From Alentia gelatinosa (Eukaryota; Annelida; Polychaeta; Phyllodocida; Polynoidae): a stretch of 64,000 nucleotides of DNA. Below the pieces are notes generated by a model. That model saw only the letters and a list, made by a program, of their open reading frames with translations. It was not told the DNA's origin and made no database searches. The stretch covers positions 46,231,950 through 46,295,949 of the forward strand of contig OX465579.1 of assembly GCA_950022655.1 (NCBI GenBank), written 5' to 3'. Positions 10,526-24,289 of this stretch are shown in pieces. Each line of letters starts with the position of its first letter. Within the stretch, counting starts at the first letter, position 1. The position numbers were made by a program, and so were the translations under genes.

Positions 10526-13500
10526 CCTCTCATGAGATCTCACACTCTCTAAAAAGTGGTATTCTGTACTGTGTAGACTCTTTAGAATAGTTACATTGTA
10601 TACGTGAGACAGACCACAGATGGTGCCTCGTTACACGGTCAAAAGTGATTTATCCTTTGTTACATATTAGCTATTCTCCTTGAGAATTTACATTGACCTG
10701 TTGCCTTTTAGGGCAGATAGGTTATACTCCTCGAGCAGCTATCTTCCCCCTGAATAGGTGGAGGTGAAAAAGTCGGTGTTCTTCACTACTAGAGCTGCAA
10801 AAGTAAGTGGGGTTTATAGGCTCCTGTTACAGATTTAGCCTTTCTCAGATGTATGTATAGCCTTTCATGTGAGAATGAATATGTCCTGTCATATGGGTGT
10901 AGAGAGACAAAGGAGGCATTGTAAAACTTTGCAAGTCAGTTGGATTTCATAATATTCCAAAGGACAGGAAATTCGTAAGAGCCAAGGTATAGGCACATTC
11001 CACTGAATTGTGGCGTTATCTCGCAGATACTACTGCCGGCCACTTGGTGACAACATTTTTAAAAGTGTCTTTATTGCCTTCGAAATTTTATAATCGTTCT
11101 TCTAGGCAATGTAAACTATTAACAAACAATGGCTATGTACCCTATATAAATCCATAATCAATGACTCAATCTTCTGATGATGTGTTCTGTATGCTATGCA
11201 AGGGCAGCAGTAGAATAACGGTTGAACAAAATGGTGGACCCTAGCATGAGACGTGATGTGGTTGATAGTATTGCTCTCAAGAAATATGTATGAACGTTTT
11301 AAAGAGCATTCTTCATTAAAAAAAGACATCCCAATATATCTCTTATCATTATTTTTTCGTCATTGAATTCTACCCTTTCTAAACAATAGAGTAACAAATA
11401 AGAAAACTCGCAAACGACGGAAACCTGTCAACCTTCAAATTTCAGTTGACTGCTGTAAGTAGATTAATCTCTGAAAAGTTCTACAACTTCTGCACCCTTT
11501 TGCGGTATAAATATCGATGATGCAGGAAATAAAATGCCAAAGGTATCTCCTAGGATTTACGCTAATTCTCAAATTAACCTGCGCATAGAGAACACCACTG
11601 TTCATTTTGTCATTTTTCCTTTGACAGTCCATGGAGAATCCCCTATTGTATTTCTTGTTTTGATCAAGAAATATATTCGAGAATCGATCGGTTATCGTTT
11701 GATTAACGAATCCATTTTTTTCGGGTTTTTTCTTGAGAATTCATTTAAGTAGTATTTACCCTAGAACACCTACTTTCTGTCAACTTAAGTTAGACCACAC
11801 ATATCTATAAATGTATATCTATATGATCGTGCGAATTAATCTAGATCTATAGCGGGAATTTGTTTGATCTGTACCATCATTTATCAGAGAGGTTCAGTAT
11901 AATTACAAGCCTTAGGATATGTACTTAGATTTTAATTGATCTGCCCAAACGGACCGGTTCATATCTTTTTTATTACGATGGTTATCTATAAATCTAGCTA
12001 GTCTTACTAGGTTTAAATCGATTTTCTACGCTCAGACTCCTACATGAAAATAAATACACAGGATGATCGGAAACAGGGTATAGAGGGGGAAGGGTTACAG
12101 GAGTGGGCCGGGGATGGGTATACTCACCCATATATCACCCGAGGCCACTAAATGAACACCAACAGCCAGAAGGTTACAAGCAGACATGGCCTATTTGTAA
12201 ATAAACTAAAATATAACTTGTAGATGTAAACTGACCTGCTAGATTAATTCCCAGATCAAACACGTAATGGACTAGGAAGGGAGGTAATCCTATCAGGTTG
12301 CCTTTCCCATTGGGGAGGATTAAATGTAGGCTTTGTTCATTTACTTTACCAACCCAGCTTCGCTTTCGCATGGACAAACAATGAATATTCTGGAGGGGTT
12401 TTAAACAACTAGAAATGTTTCAAAATCATTTTACATTCATCAACCATTTTATGTGCCAATTACAAGTAACAGGTATCCCCGTTAGTGTTTTTGTAATATA
12501 AATTCTTCAAATCTGAGGAAAGCCTTAAAGTGGAGATGACATGGTTGGCGGCATTACTTTGACAAGTACCCCTCTGGTATTTACACCTTTATTTAGGATC
12601 GCGGATGTTTACACTGGAAATGTCGGGAGCGCAGGCACATATCCTATCAATCGCAAAATACTTTCTGAACTAATTTCTGAATCAATTCATTTTTACGTTT
12701 GTGAATCTTTTAACTTGAGGTTTCACAATAAATGCCCTTTTAATCCACTTCCAGTGCCATCTATCAATTCTGGCAGAATCACAACTCAAGCAACATTTCG
12801 CTTTCTGTCACAAATCTGAATGCTAGAATCATTCGCATCGCATTCTGGTTTTATTAGAAAATGTTAAAAATACAATTGGTGTAATGAAGGGGAAGCTTTA
12901 AATAAGTAAGTACACTTTAATAGAATATTAGGAGCCTTTATCAAGTAATCATATAATGCAGTTGTTACTGTTAAATCGAATTTCTTTTATATTCGATAGT
13001 GGTAAATGATAAACATAATCATATGTAATTGGATTTGGTAATGATCAAATTTATGATATTCATTATTTATTCATTGATAGAATTCTTTCTGGAAAGGTTT
13101 TCTCCATTTAATAAGTATTTGCATTCTTCCCACAAAAGGAAAGGGAAAACTACAGGCTTATGTAAAGACAGATTTTGATCTGTTGATTGCCAATAGGAAA
13201 GCCTTTAAGGTTAGCTGGGACATACACACCCGAACCGTAGCAGTAGTAGACGTTTTTCACAGATCAATGTTGTCTATGGATCCCTCGTGTGCTCCTGATG
13301 TGAATGGCGGTTTTGCACACCTTAGCATTGCATATATTGGATGTAAATATTAACCCCATAGTACGCACGGAAAACCAACTTATGAAGTTGAAACATTCTA
13401 GTAATGTACAGCTGGATCAATCTTAACGTGTGTGTCTTCCCGTCTGTTTTTATAATTGGACACTGCGATTGTCACGGTCCGCCATTTTCAGGCAACTCAC

Positions 13501-14175
13501 GAGTACTGATTTACTCCCTTGCTGTGCCTCCTACATTACCTCTAGGTTCATAGTGAGCTTTGCCGAATACATTCCCCCAGCAGGGAATGTACTCCTCGGC
13601 AGAGGACTGTGATGGAGGGTGCGTCCGGCCTGGTTGGTGCATAGGCACATTATTAATCATCCCTTTACAGCCACGCACGTTTGACAGGAACGACTGTTGG
13701 AATTGTATATTTTTGTGCAGAGGTGTATTGACCTCTGGAGCTTTAATCCTGTCGTTGTACTGAAGAAAACTACATGCATCAAAGCAATTACTCATTCCCA
13801 TCTTCATTCCAGGTTGTCAGTTCCTTTCCATCGAAGCCTTACTATAACCTTTTAAAGAATACTGCCCCGTCATGCGATGTTTCAACTGCTGTGAACTTTT
13901 GCCTTCTTGTAAATATCTTTATCGAGGTCATTTTTTCATTTCTTTCACTTCCTTCCCATTGGGGGAAGGGTTATCTTTACTAGTGAGGGCTTTTTACAAT
14001 ATAGTTGTATAAGCCAGAATAAATAAACATTGATGGACTACGGTACGTAAAATAATACTGAATCCCTACATTAACGCTACAGCAGGCTTGCAAAATCTAC
14101 AACGGTCTACCCAAGGCTAAGGGCATTAAAATACCCAGTTTATGCTAAAACCTTCCATAGATCGGAGACTGCTTA
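10526..14175. other. intergenic, no gene seen
   Basis: About 3.6 kb without a supported gene. Frames are short and lack domain signatures. Local features are a small palindrome around CATTCCC/GGGAATG near 13570-13590, and CCTGAAAATGGCGGACC on the minus strand near 13478, a YY1-like motif. Confidence 0.4.
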
Positions 14176-14766
14176 TAGTCTGGCGGCGAGAGGGGTATAC
14201 CTTGCTTTAGCGTGCAGACAGTTTTTTTATTAATGATAACTTATCTCCAGAATCTCCTGATTTCAAATCTGCCATGTGTAACGTTGACATATTTGGGCAA
14301 CTCAAATTATGACCATTTGAAGAAAAAAAGTTAAAAAAATAATTTTTTAATGAATAAATAAATATGGTTAAAATAATATTATTCTCATTACTTAAAAAGT
14401 CTATCAATTTTGAGCCCAAGCATACTTTCAGCGTAGGTGATATTCGTTTTGATTTTCTGTTAGGTTTTTTCTGTGCCGTGACATACTTAAATTGAATAAT
14501 TGGGTCATAATGATAGAATTATATGAAATAGCTGGCTTCATAAAAATTCTTCATAGAACTGATAAGGGATCATAAGAAAATATTTTAAGGCACTCAAATG
14601 TGGCTTTGTCATATGTATTTTAGTAATAACGAGCAAATTTCATGTTCACACATTCATCAATAAATTGCCAGTTTTTGAATTGTTGTCAATATATGTTTTA
14701 TAGATGATCTGTTTTTTGCATCCTTCTCTTTTATATCAGTAATTTTCCACAAGGTAGTAGAGTTAA

Positions 14767-15055
14767 CCCTTTAAGGATGCGTGATACCTCGAGGCATCAC
14801 TGCACTAAAGATGCATGATGCCTTAAGAAAGAAATAATTGATCAATATTCATGAAATCTTTACAAGATTAGGATATGACATCTTAGTTAGTACTTTTATT
14901 CAAAAGAATGAAAACATTTATGATTATCTATCATATTATGTGGTTACAACCTTGAAAGCTTTAACCAGTCTGTGCCTATCCTCTAGTGGGACAAACTGCC
15001 ACCAGCGCCTATCCTTATGGGAGCAGTTTGCCCACAGGCACTCATCCTTAAAGGG
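14767..15055. mobile_element. piggyBac-like MITE, 289 bp, TTAA-flanked
   Basis: The termini are CCCTTTAAGGATG and its inverted CATCCTTAAAGGG. TTAA lies at 14763-14766 and at 15056-15059. TTAA targets with CCC...GGG termini are diagnostic of piggyBac-type transposition. The right arm of the host element keeps the single TTAA at the equivalent point (GAGAATTAACCAGTTCATAG, rev. comp. near 16940), which is an empty-site control. No transposase is encoded. Confidence 0.85.
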
Positions 15056-15963
15056 TTAACCAATTCATGGTGGGTGATGCTTTGAGGCACCAGCATTCCA
15101 GATTTGGTGATGCCTGAGGCATCATTTTCCAAGATATGTATAAAATCTTTTTGGAATAACATGGGAATAATTGATCAATACATACATAAAACTTTGCCAG
15201 CATGTAGGTAGAATGTCGTGAATAATCAAAATTGTTTCTACTCAAAGGGATGAATCACCTAAATTGTCTGTAGTATTAGTCTGTGTCATTAGTATAAAAA
15301 AATGACTGAATTGGAACAGTCACCATTTTGAAATAGCTCCCCCTGTCTTGATGTATAGTGTATGGTTTACCCTCATTATTGCTCGCTCTAGTTCTGAGAC
15401 TGTGGACTGTCCACATCTGGAAAAGGCACTCTAACATTGACACTCTGAGTTTTAGTGTAATGAGTGTCCCTGCTGGTATGTGTGACAGACTGGAATGATA
15501 CTGGTCATCCCTCATTGGCTGTTGATTCAACAATCACAGCACAGAGCTTGCCAACTCAACCTGCCACAAGATGCCTCCCAGAACCTGTTCAGATTCTGCC
15601 AGATTCTGCCAACTAAACAAGGAGTATCTATCATTCAGAGGTTTCGAGGCTGATATTATACTTATCTCAAACATACAGGGTACAGTATCCAGTGATCCAT
15701 GTTGAAAAGAATTAGATCCTACAAATTATGGATGGGAAACCTTTATCAAGAGTACTCCTGCCAATATGAACACCTACTAATTAATTGAAAAAACTTTCTC
15801 TCAACCCCAGTAAAGAGCTGAGTCCAGAAATCAAATTCCCATGCATGGTCATACCCTGCTGACTGCACCAGCTATTTCTGTGGTTCTGAGCTGAATTTTG
15901 CATTTGCCTGATTATAACCAATGCCTATTAATCTTTTGCAAAAAACTTAACATACATCCTTAA

Positions 15964-16327
15964 CCCTTTAAGGACGGGTACCTGTGGCCAAGCTACCGCC
16001 TGGAGGACGGGTGCTGGCGTCCCTTTATACCTCTAGGGGACGGGCACACAATCGTTAAAACCCACAATTCAATTGTTTAATTGTGTGATATGATATATAA
16101 TCCTAAACATTTTATTTCTTTTGAAGAGAAATATTAATAATGGTATTATACATACATTCTGTGAAAATTTCATTAATATTCCTCCATTATTTTTTGTTTA
16201 AATCGATTTTGTAGATTTTTGAGAAATGATGCTTCAAGGCATCATTCGCCCTGGGCTGGATGATGCCTCAAGGCAGCATTTGCCCTATGCTGGATGATGC
16301 CTCAAGGCATCATTCACCCTTAAAGGG
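15964..16327. mobile_element. piggyBac-like MITE, 364 bp, with palindromic minisatellite
   Basis: The ends CCCTTTAAGGACG and ACCCTTAAAGGG are bounded by TTAA at 15960-15963 and 16328-16331. The right third (about 16228-16320) is three tandem units of about 42 bp, each with the palindromic core TGCCTCAAGGCA and a CATTCGCCCT-like tail. It has the same terminal family as the copies at 14767 and 54225. Confidence 0.85.
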
Positions 16328-17459
16328 TTAAAGTAAGGGTAGACCTTAAGAGTAAAAGAGTAAGAACTCAGAAACAAATGTATGTAGCACTACTAGGAGA
16401 CAAAAACTTAATTGATTTTAATGACAACTGGAGATTCTTATATACACAAGCATGAAGGCATCTTGCTGCTGGTTGTGCTTGCAAGTTATGTGTTGTGATT
16501 GACTGTTGATTCAACAGCCAATGAGGCATGACCAGTCTCGCTCTGGTCTGTTTCACATGCCAGGAGGGACACTCATGACACTAGCAACTCAGAGTGTCAG
16601 TGTGGACAGTCTGGGAGCTGTTGCCTCATTCATATCACTCCACATCAAACTCATAGAGAATGACTAATTTGAACAAAACTTGTTGGTTTCTTCTTTAGTA
16701 CACATTGATCAATCATTCCCTATATTATTCCAAAACTCAAAAGATTTTATATAAATCATTGATCACCTGAAGAAGCTGATTAGATATCAGCGATACATCA
16801 TGATAGCACTTGATACCTGCTATTCACCATCTGTGTATCACTTGGTTCAATAATAACTACTTTAAAAGAAAATTTCAAGGCATCACCCAATATGGCATGG
16901 CGATGACTCAAAGCATCACCCACTATGAACTGGTTAATTCTCCTTGCGAAAACTGGCAATTTATTGATGAATGTGTGAACATGAAATTCGCTCGTTATTA
17001 CTAAAATACATATGATAAAGCCACATTTGAGTGCCTTATATCATTTTCTTATGATCTCTTATCAGTTCTATGAAGAATTTTTATGAAGCCAGCTATTTCA
17101 TGTAATTCTATCATTATGACCCAATAATTCAATTTAAGTATGTCATGGCACAGAAAAAACCTAATAAGAAATCAAAACAAATATGAATTACACTGGTTGA
17201 ATAATCGGGCTAAAAATTGATAGACTTTTCAAGCAATGAGAATAATATTATTTTAACAATCTTTATTTATTGATTAAAAAATCATTTTTTAACTTTTTTT
17301 CTTTAAACGCTCATAATTTGAGTTGCCCAAATATTTCAGTGTTGCACCCGGCAGATTTGAAATCAGAAGATTCAGGAGATAAATGATCATCAATAAAAAA
17401 CTGTCTGGACGCAAAAGCAAGGTTCACCCCAAAAACGGGCTTTCGCTGCCAGACTATTA

Positions 17460-20400
17460 CAGTTGTTCCCTTTATACAAGATGGAACATTTCTATATAGC
17501 CAGTCTACAAGCAGACACATTAGTTGGACTAAGCTGGATAAATGGAGGAGTACCAAACACTTGTAATACTGATAGTAATAGTAGAAGTAAACTGGATTAT
17601 AGGCAAGTTCAAACAGTTATCAAGTGGACAGATAATAAGCCAATACAGTGAACATATGGGTATGGGTTAGAGAGATCAAGTAGGGACACCAAAGTATGAC
17701 GACACTATGCCTGGCCTGAGCAAGGTCATTATGAGGTCTAAGAACCACTAGATAATTTACGGCTGTCCCCTTGTCTGTCTGGCTGTTCATGAAGCTGTCT
17801 TGCTGTCTGATTACTCATCTGGACATGTGTCTGACCGTCTGACTGCTGTGCTTGTCAAGTGGTTTGCCTGCTCATCTGGCTACAGGCGTCCGGTTACTAG
17901 TTTCCCTATTCATATTAAAAATTGGAAGCATGTGTTTTATGTCTTTTTTCTTTGATAAAATAGACCACCGAATTGGACATACAAGAACCATAAATATAGG
18001 AATAAGGTAGAATATTATATGCCAATCAAAATACTATACAAAAAACCTATATATAGTTATAGAGGTCGAGCAATATATTTGCATCCAATGAATATATTTT
18101 TACTTTAAGTGGGAACTTATTGAGCGTTGCCTTCGACATTGAAATGTTTGAATTTCCGGTAACATTTTAAAGATAAGATTGAAATTTGGAGTGAAGAAAG
18201 TCGCACTGAATTGTCTCGTAATAGCTTTCTCGAATGTTTACGTATACAATTCTAGTCTGGTAAGCTTTTTACGTTCTTCAATTTGACAATATTCCCGAAG
18301 CCAATGCTCAACCTTCAACCACCCAATCGTAACACTCAATCTATCAGACGCAAATCTACTGACAGGGGCATTTCCCTCTCGCCGATGACCATAATACAAC
18401 ACATCACACTCAAGCCGACCAATAACCCCTGCAGAGGTGAAGCAGCCAGAAAAGATAGAGCAAATCCCATGAGTAGCTCTTCCAGTGCGTGTCTATTATG
18501 CTGAGCCCGTCGCGCTAGACCCAAGGACAGCCAAGAGGGCATCTATCAGTGTAACTGCCTTACCGGTCCACCGCTAACACCTCACCCCGACAACCCTTCG
18601 CTCCCTTTCCCCCATTGCCGGGTCGGGACATGGGGGTTGAGTGATGCTTCTGATTGTGGGCGTCCGATCAATGACGTCACTGCGGGTTCATTATTGTTCC
18701 ATCCCATTCAAAGGCCGTTTTTGACCTGCGGCAGAAAGAATCAGCCAGCAATCCCTGAGGGTGTAACATAATCTGCTCCGACGGCTCAATTTCGGGATCT
18801 CCAATTATTCTTTGCCTAGAGGTATTTCTGGTCATGTAATTAATATTTATTAGCTGTTTCTTGTGCTTTATACGACCAATCTGTTCATAGGTCATAAAAG
18901 CCAAGTATTTTATGAAAAAAATCTCTCTTGCTAAGACCTTGTCAGCAAGGCGTCATGTTCAACTTCAGACTGTAACGACTTAACCCTGACTGTCTGATCT
19001 TTTTATTTACTTTTCTATTGCCTTTGGCCTTAGTCTGCATAATTTCTTGGACTTGATGATCATAACAAATCTTCTTGAAACTTCAGAGAAATGTGGCCCA
19101 ACAAATCTGACTTGACAAGAGCGTGTTATTGATACCGGGAATGTGGTATTTACTTCACCACGTCGATGAATAAAGGTAATTAAGATCAACTTGGGTAATC
19201 AAGATCAACTTGGAGTTTATACAAAGGGACAATAGATATTTATCAGGGCGTTTTCTCCAATATCATCGGGTTATGAATATGCAGAACGTCTAGAAATTCT
19301 ACTGTGATGAAATAACTCAATTGGTCGTACGTCTTTAACATAGTTTCATCCTATACTACACTACTTAGCAACAACTACATAAATTAGCAATACTACTATA
19401 AACCCATAGTTCAACCACCCAACACATTTCTAATATTGTATGGCGACATAGTTGGATGCATGAATGAAATATATTTCTTGTTCTTTTGGTTGGAAATGCA
19501 AACCTCATTTGAAACCACCCTTACTACGTATCCTTATAATTGTACAACTGGAAATCATTAAAAGCATTATACTTACGACCAGGGTGTGCATCCATCGACC
19601 CTGGGAGATACCTGATCAATGTTATTGAAGGTTAATTTCAGTTCCTGAATCATGTTTATGTGTCATATCAAAATCATTAACACAGCGTGAAAACCCGTGA
19701 TTTTCATATGGATACGTAAGGCATATATATCTATCATTTTGCGTAAATAAGTAAGTCCTTCTTGCCATTGTGTATACGCTTTATCTCTAGATGTATACAT
19801 GTGCCCATGTTGCAGTCACATATATATCATGTATACGCCCGATTCTGTTACATTTACCCCACTGTTCAATAATTCGGATTTCTGCATCTAGGGGACACCA
19901 CTGTTGCTTTATTTCCTTTGCTATTACCTTTACCCATCGGACAATTGCCAATGATTGAGACTAGATAAGCTACAATCTAGCATTTTCTGTGATCGGGTGA
20001 TATCAAAAGGACTTGTCAGTGATATGTACACAGAGCTTATGTGCCTCTTCCACTGAAGTACCATGACCATTACTGGTTGGTTGGAAGTGTGGCGCTCATA
20101 ATATATGCTGCCTAAAGGTTAGAATGGTCACATAAACTTTCAGCTTGCTTAATAAGAACTGACCCTTCTTCATCCCCGTGCCAATGCTGAATGTTTGCTG
20201 AAGGCAACAGGGATCCAGCATGGTTTGATCATATCCCCTCCCCCACAACTGACTTGGTTCCTAAAATAAGGGCTGGGGCAGGGAATAAAACCTTCGTTTA
20301 CAGTCTTATTACAGTCACTATATCAATTTTTCATTTATATTATAAAGAGTAAGTTGTGGATATTACACTCTGCTACTGGAAAAGGAAGCTTGTAGCTATT

Positions 20401-21469
20401 ACGTATGACTTAAGGTCTTTTTCGCACTATCATATCTGATGAGACGAACTTAACTCTGTAGTTTTGAGATTTTCATATTTGACTATAAAAAATTGGAGTT
20501 TTCATATCTGATTAGACAGACCATTCTCTTTGGTATTCAGAGTGTTATATCTGATGTGACAGACAGACACAGACCTTTGCCAAACAGATAGATGAACAAG
20601 GAATGAAGGACCAAGAATTTTGATAAAAAGTAAAGACAAACAGAGACCCGGTGAGGAGATGTGGGGTAGGTGGAAGGGTAGGTATAGGACACCAGTCTAC
20701 CTCAACCCCAGCACTCCATATTAGCACCCCCACCCCACCACACACTCCTTACCTTCCATTTCTGACCAGAGTGAACTTATTACACTCAGACCCATAGATA
20801 CTTTCAAAACAAAATACTTTCAAAACAAATGGCTAATTGGTTAACGATTTCTCATGATATTCTCTTACCTTTAATTGATGAACTGATTTAGGTGTACCAC
20901 GCTCTGCCATTACAAATGGAAATACCAGATCTTAGTTGTAGTTTACCAAGTAAAAATATTCCTATATACCTATGAGCGAACAACCTATGATTACCTAACA
21001 CTGCTGGGGTGGAATAACTTTTGTTTACTGCCCAGGTTGACGTTTACTGCCTAGGTTGACACTTCCGGGAAGTTTAGACCAATAAGATCGTCTCTTACAT
21101 AATTCTTATGAAAAGCGAACTGGGGAGAAAACATATAGTCCCAGTTTACTCGATAAGGTTGGATCTGGCATCGGGTTTGATGGCAGGTAACCAAATAACG
21201 GTTTTTATCGATATTAGTCCACAATTTCAGGTATGTAGGAATAGGGAAACCATGTACCGGTGGAAATAAGTCAATGTTACTCAGTAAGGCTTGGAAAAAT
21301 TACTCAATCAGGCCTCTGTTCTCATTACAATACATCAATTTAACAGTTCTGACAATGGAATGAGAGGGATATACATCAAGACTCATTTCATAGACTGATC
21401 ATAACGTTTTGTTGACACAACTTCCAAAATAACAATTGGTGGCAGCACACATTTATGTGCCAGTCCTAA
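17460..21469. other. intergenic, no gene seen
   Basis: About 4 kb without a supported gene. It holds a CTGTCTGG-type low-complexity stretch at 17760-17880 and a pair of 19-bp units (AGGTTGACGTTTACTGCCT and a diverged copy) at 21034-21071. The short frames near 18336-18542 and 20545-20745 lack domains. Confidence 0.4.
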
Positions 21470-21618
21470 TATAGAACGTCCTGGCCATGCTGTACAAGTC
21501 ACAGAACGAGATGGTAATTTATGGTTTGTACGGAACGAGGCATTTATACCGAGTTCCGTGCAAACCGTAAATTATCATCGAGTTCTGTGACTTGTACAAG
21601 CATGGTTGGACGTTATAT
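21470..21618. repeat. foldback element, family FB-A, copy 1
   Basis: The arms begin ATAGAACGTCC and end GGACGTTATAT. They share the blocks CATGC, TGTACAAGTCACAGAAC, GATGGTAATTTA and GTTTGTACGGAAC around a loop GAGGCATTTATACC. The element matches the copy at 53036-53187 along most of its length, so it is a mobile family rather than a chance palindrome. Confidence 0.85.
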
Positions 21619-21769
21619 ATTTACTATATACCCAAGATTTAAAAAAAAATCATTAATGAGTCAGAACAGAGAGTCAGAACCCAGGAGTACAGGATACACT
21701 TCTAAACTGCCCAGTAAACACAAATGAAAATGTTAAGGTTTACTTACATCTGTAGAACGTAGGCGTAAA

Positions 21770-22085
21770 TTCATCTATTACCCACCTAATACGGAGTCTC
21801 CATGCTAACTTAACTAAGCCTATGGAGCCTACATATCGCTACTGAGTAGAATACGGACCTCCGGAATCTCCTAGGAGAATACGGCTTTTTGGGCCACCTG
21901 ATGGGCATTATGGGAACAATATAAAACAATGCATGGCGCTTGGGTCGAATTTCTAATTATTTACAAGATCTTTCCCCTAATAATTACTTGACAGGTGAGT
22001 ATTAAATACAATATTACCATGATTTCGATCTGAGTGCCCATATTCTCCTTGTAGTTGACAAGACAGACCCCAAACACGGTGTGTC
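21770..22085. repeat. dispersed repeat related to 35.6-36.3 kb
   Basis: It shares ACCCACCTAATA, CTATGGAGC, GCTACTNAGTAGAA and the TACAATATTACCATGATTT...TGTAGTTGACA arm with the composite at 35650-36300. Here the distal part is only half of the foldback found there. It is non-coding. Confidence 0.6.
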
Positions 22086-24289
22086 TGGTTTCTTAAGAAT
22101 TAGACATATAACTTAGACTTCGTTTTGTCCGTTCTTGCTTGCACTGTTGGTGCCGCTTTTCATGTCTGTCTAACCATTTCGTCACAAAACTAGTGAAACA
22201 GGTCCCAGCTCTAATCAGCGTTATGTGTGGCAATTGGTTGGACCCATTCTTTTCCGTTATACTATTGGAACTGTAGGGTTTGCAATAACTAACATTAGTT
22301 CTTTCTGTGTTTTTTAAAGGATTTTAGGCGCTGGCCCCAGACTTCTAGTTTATATATGGTTGAAAAGGCTAACAGCGAGGGTCTATAGAATCTTCCTCCT
22401 TATCGGCTAGACCAGGTTCCCATGTATGAATCCATTGCTTCGACCCGACTCAAAGGCCTCTCTCCATTATATTGAATATGGCAAATGGAAAGTTTATTTC
22501 GTCTCTGCATGATAAAGAAACGTTCTTTACTTTTTTCAACCCTAAGATGCCAGCCTCGTCAATGGGTGTTCTATCTAGGCTTAGACAGCCTCGGTGATCT
22601 CAAATTGGAATCTCATATCAGGTTGACATGCGTACTCTCTTGCAGCCTTTTGTTCCAAATCTCACATGACCAGGTGTGGTGATATCTAGACGTAGTGAAC
22701 AATTTCGATTCATAAACATTGATTATCGTCTCACAGAAGTTACCCTTGTTGGTATTATGGAGCCAATAATACACACTTCTCCTTTTGTGAAGACACGACA
22801 CGACGCAAATATTTTCCTAGCGTTGCATCGCCTTGCCAGGATAGAGAGTCAGATAGGGATCTACCCGGGAGTAAGACACAACCAGAGAAGAAGGCAAATA
22901 GATAACAATTCCTCTGTGTATCATGCTACAAAAGGGCCTGTGGCATTACCATTACCCATCATAAACGTTTTTCAGATGAAAACGTATCTGTCATTCCTGA
23001 TTTAGTATTTACATTGGGTTAGATTGGCTCTCTCTCTCTCCTTCTAGCCGTCATCAGCCACTAGACATGTTACTAGGCTAACAAACTCCCTCCGAGCCGT
23101 ATTCCTAATAAAAGAGTAGGCACCACCACCTTGCCATCCAATGAAGGCTCCTAAGACAGGGAGGATGCTAAGTTTGACCTTTGGTTGGGCGCTAAGCTGA
23201 TGCTTACTATTCATACAACTGCCTGGTTATACGATGGTGACATTTCCTCAGGCTTCCCCCAAGCACCATCGTCTGCGTGATGTTGATAAAGTCTCCGACC
23301 CGGGGGCCTTTATTAACCGCTTCTTACCGTGCCTTGCCTATACCAGCTGCCACTATTGGAAGGGGAACGAGCTATCAAAAGGTGTGATGTACTGCACAAG
23401 TTGTGCAAGTGATGACATGATGACATGAAGGAGAATTTTATATAGTGGACAATATGAGGGGATACGTTACAAGGTATTAGTAGGCAGGAATAGCGGTGGA
23501 CTCGATACCGCGACGGACTAAGTCCGCCAGCGAACTCGACATCGCTTGGGACTCGGTCTGAAAGTAGCTTTGGCAACACGCCGGTATGATTGCTTGATCC
23601 AGTTTTCACTGTATTCTAAATGTTACAAATCATTTTTCGATAACACACAAAAAAAGTAGAAAAATAGTTTTAACTTTTCATTGACATCAGGAGCTCTCTA
23701 CCATCTTATCTGATCTAAAAGTTGAGCTTTGATTAAGTTTTTGGATCAGTCTCTGCCTAGGGCTTTGCAATCTCATTTCAGTAGTTTCATTTGTGCTGGT
23801 ACGCATTGTCTTGTTCACATTGTTACCTAATGCAACAATCCTGCCTTATTTTACTTTCGTTTACCTTAGCAGCAGTATATACATAGAATGGGGTAAGTAT
23901 ACGTCCTCATGATCATATACTCAGATAGTTTTACACATACGGTCTTGATTTCCCTTCTAAACATACAACCTTCCTCTTGAGAGGAGGAAAATTGATTTAC
24001 GAGTTGTGGCTGGTAAGGAGCTCCGTTCAACACTTACTATGTATATAATTATGACGAAGAGGCTTTGCTGGAGTTGAAAATTTATTATTTGAATAATCAA
24101 ACAATAATTAGTATCATAACTTGATACGTGGTTGTAAATTTTCACATTGAACGTTGAGAGTTTATACATGTGATTACAGTGTCCCTGTAACAAAAGTTCC
24201 ATTATTGAGAAACAACATGAGAGTTATTAGATATATGATTACAGTGTTCCTGTAATAAAAGTTAGTTTTTGAGAAACAACATGGTATCA
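22086..24289. other. intergenic, no gene seen
   Basis: No gene is supported. At about 24172-24284 two tandem units of about 63 bp share GATTACAGTGT, CCTGTAAYAAAAGTT and GAGAAACAACATG. The 109- and 98-residue frames in this stretch lack recognisable domains. Confidence 0.4.

Larger units (their letters stand above)
14176..17456. mobile_element. 3.3 kb long-inverted-repeat DNA transposon, TTA-flanked
   Basis: The ends are TAGTCTGGCGGCGA (14176) and the inverted TCGCTGCCAGACTA (ending 17456). They are flanked by TTA at 14173-14175 and 17457-17459. The arms pair over about 1 kb: left about 14176-15580, right about 16450-17456. Matching blocks include AATTGCCAGTTTT, ATGTGTGAACATGAAAT, GCCACATTTGAGTGCC, TCCTGATTTCAAATCTGCC and CATTGGCTGTTGAWTCAAC. 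The left arm is longer because a 289-bp MITE lies inside it. A second MITE lies in the central spacer. No transposase is seen, so it is non-autonomous. The TTA duplication suggests PIF/Harbinger, but arms this long are atypical, so the superfamily is tentative. Confidence 0.8.

Noticed and set aside
14161..17470. CRISPR-like array in the repeated TGCCTCAAGGCA units
   Set aside because: Only three units, palindromic, inside a MITE, spacers nearly identical; eukaryotic context.
18336..18542. 68-codon minus frame
   Set aside because: A hydrophobic stretch is present but no homology, start context or splice sites supported it.
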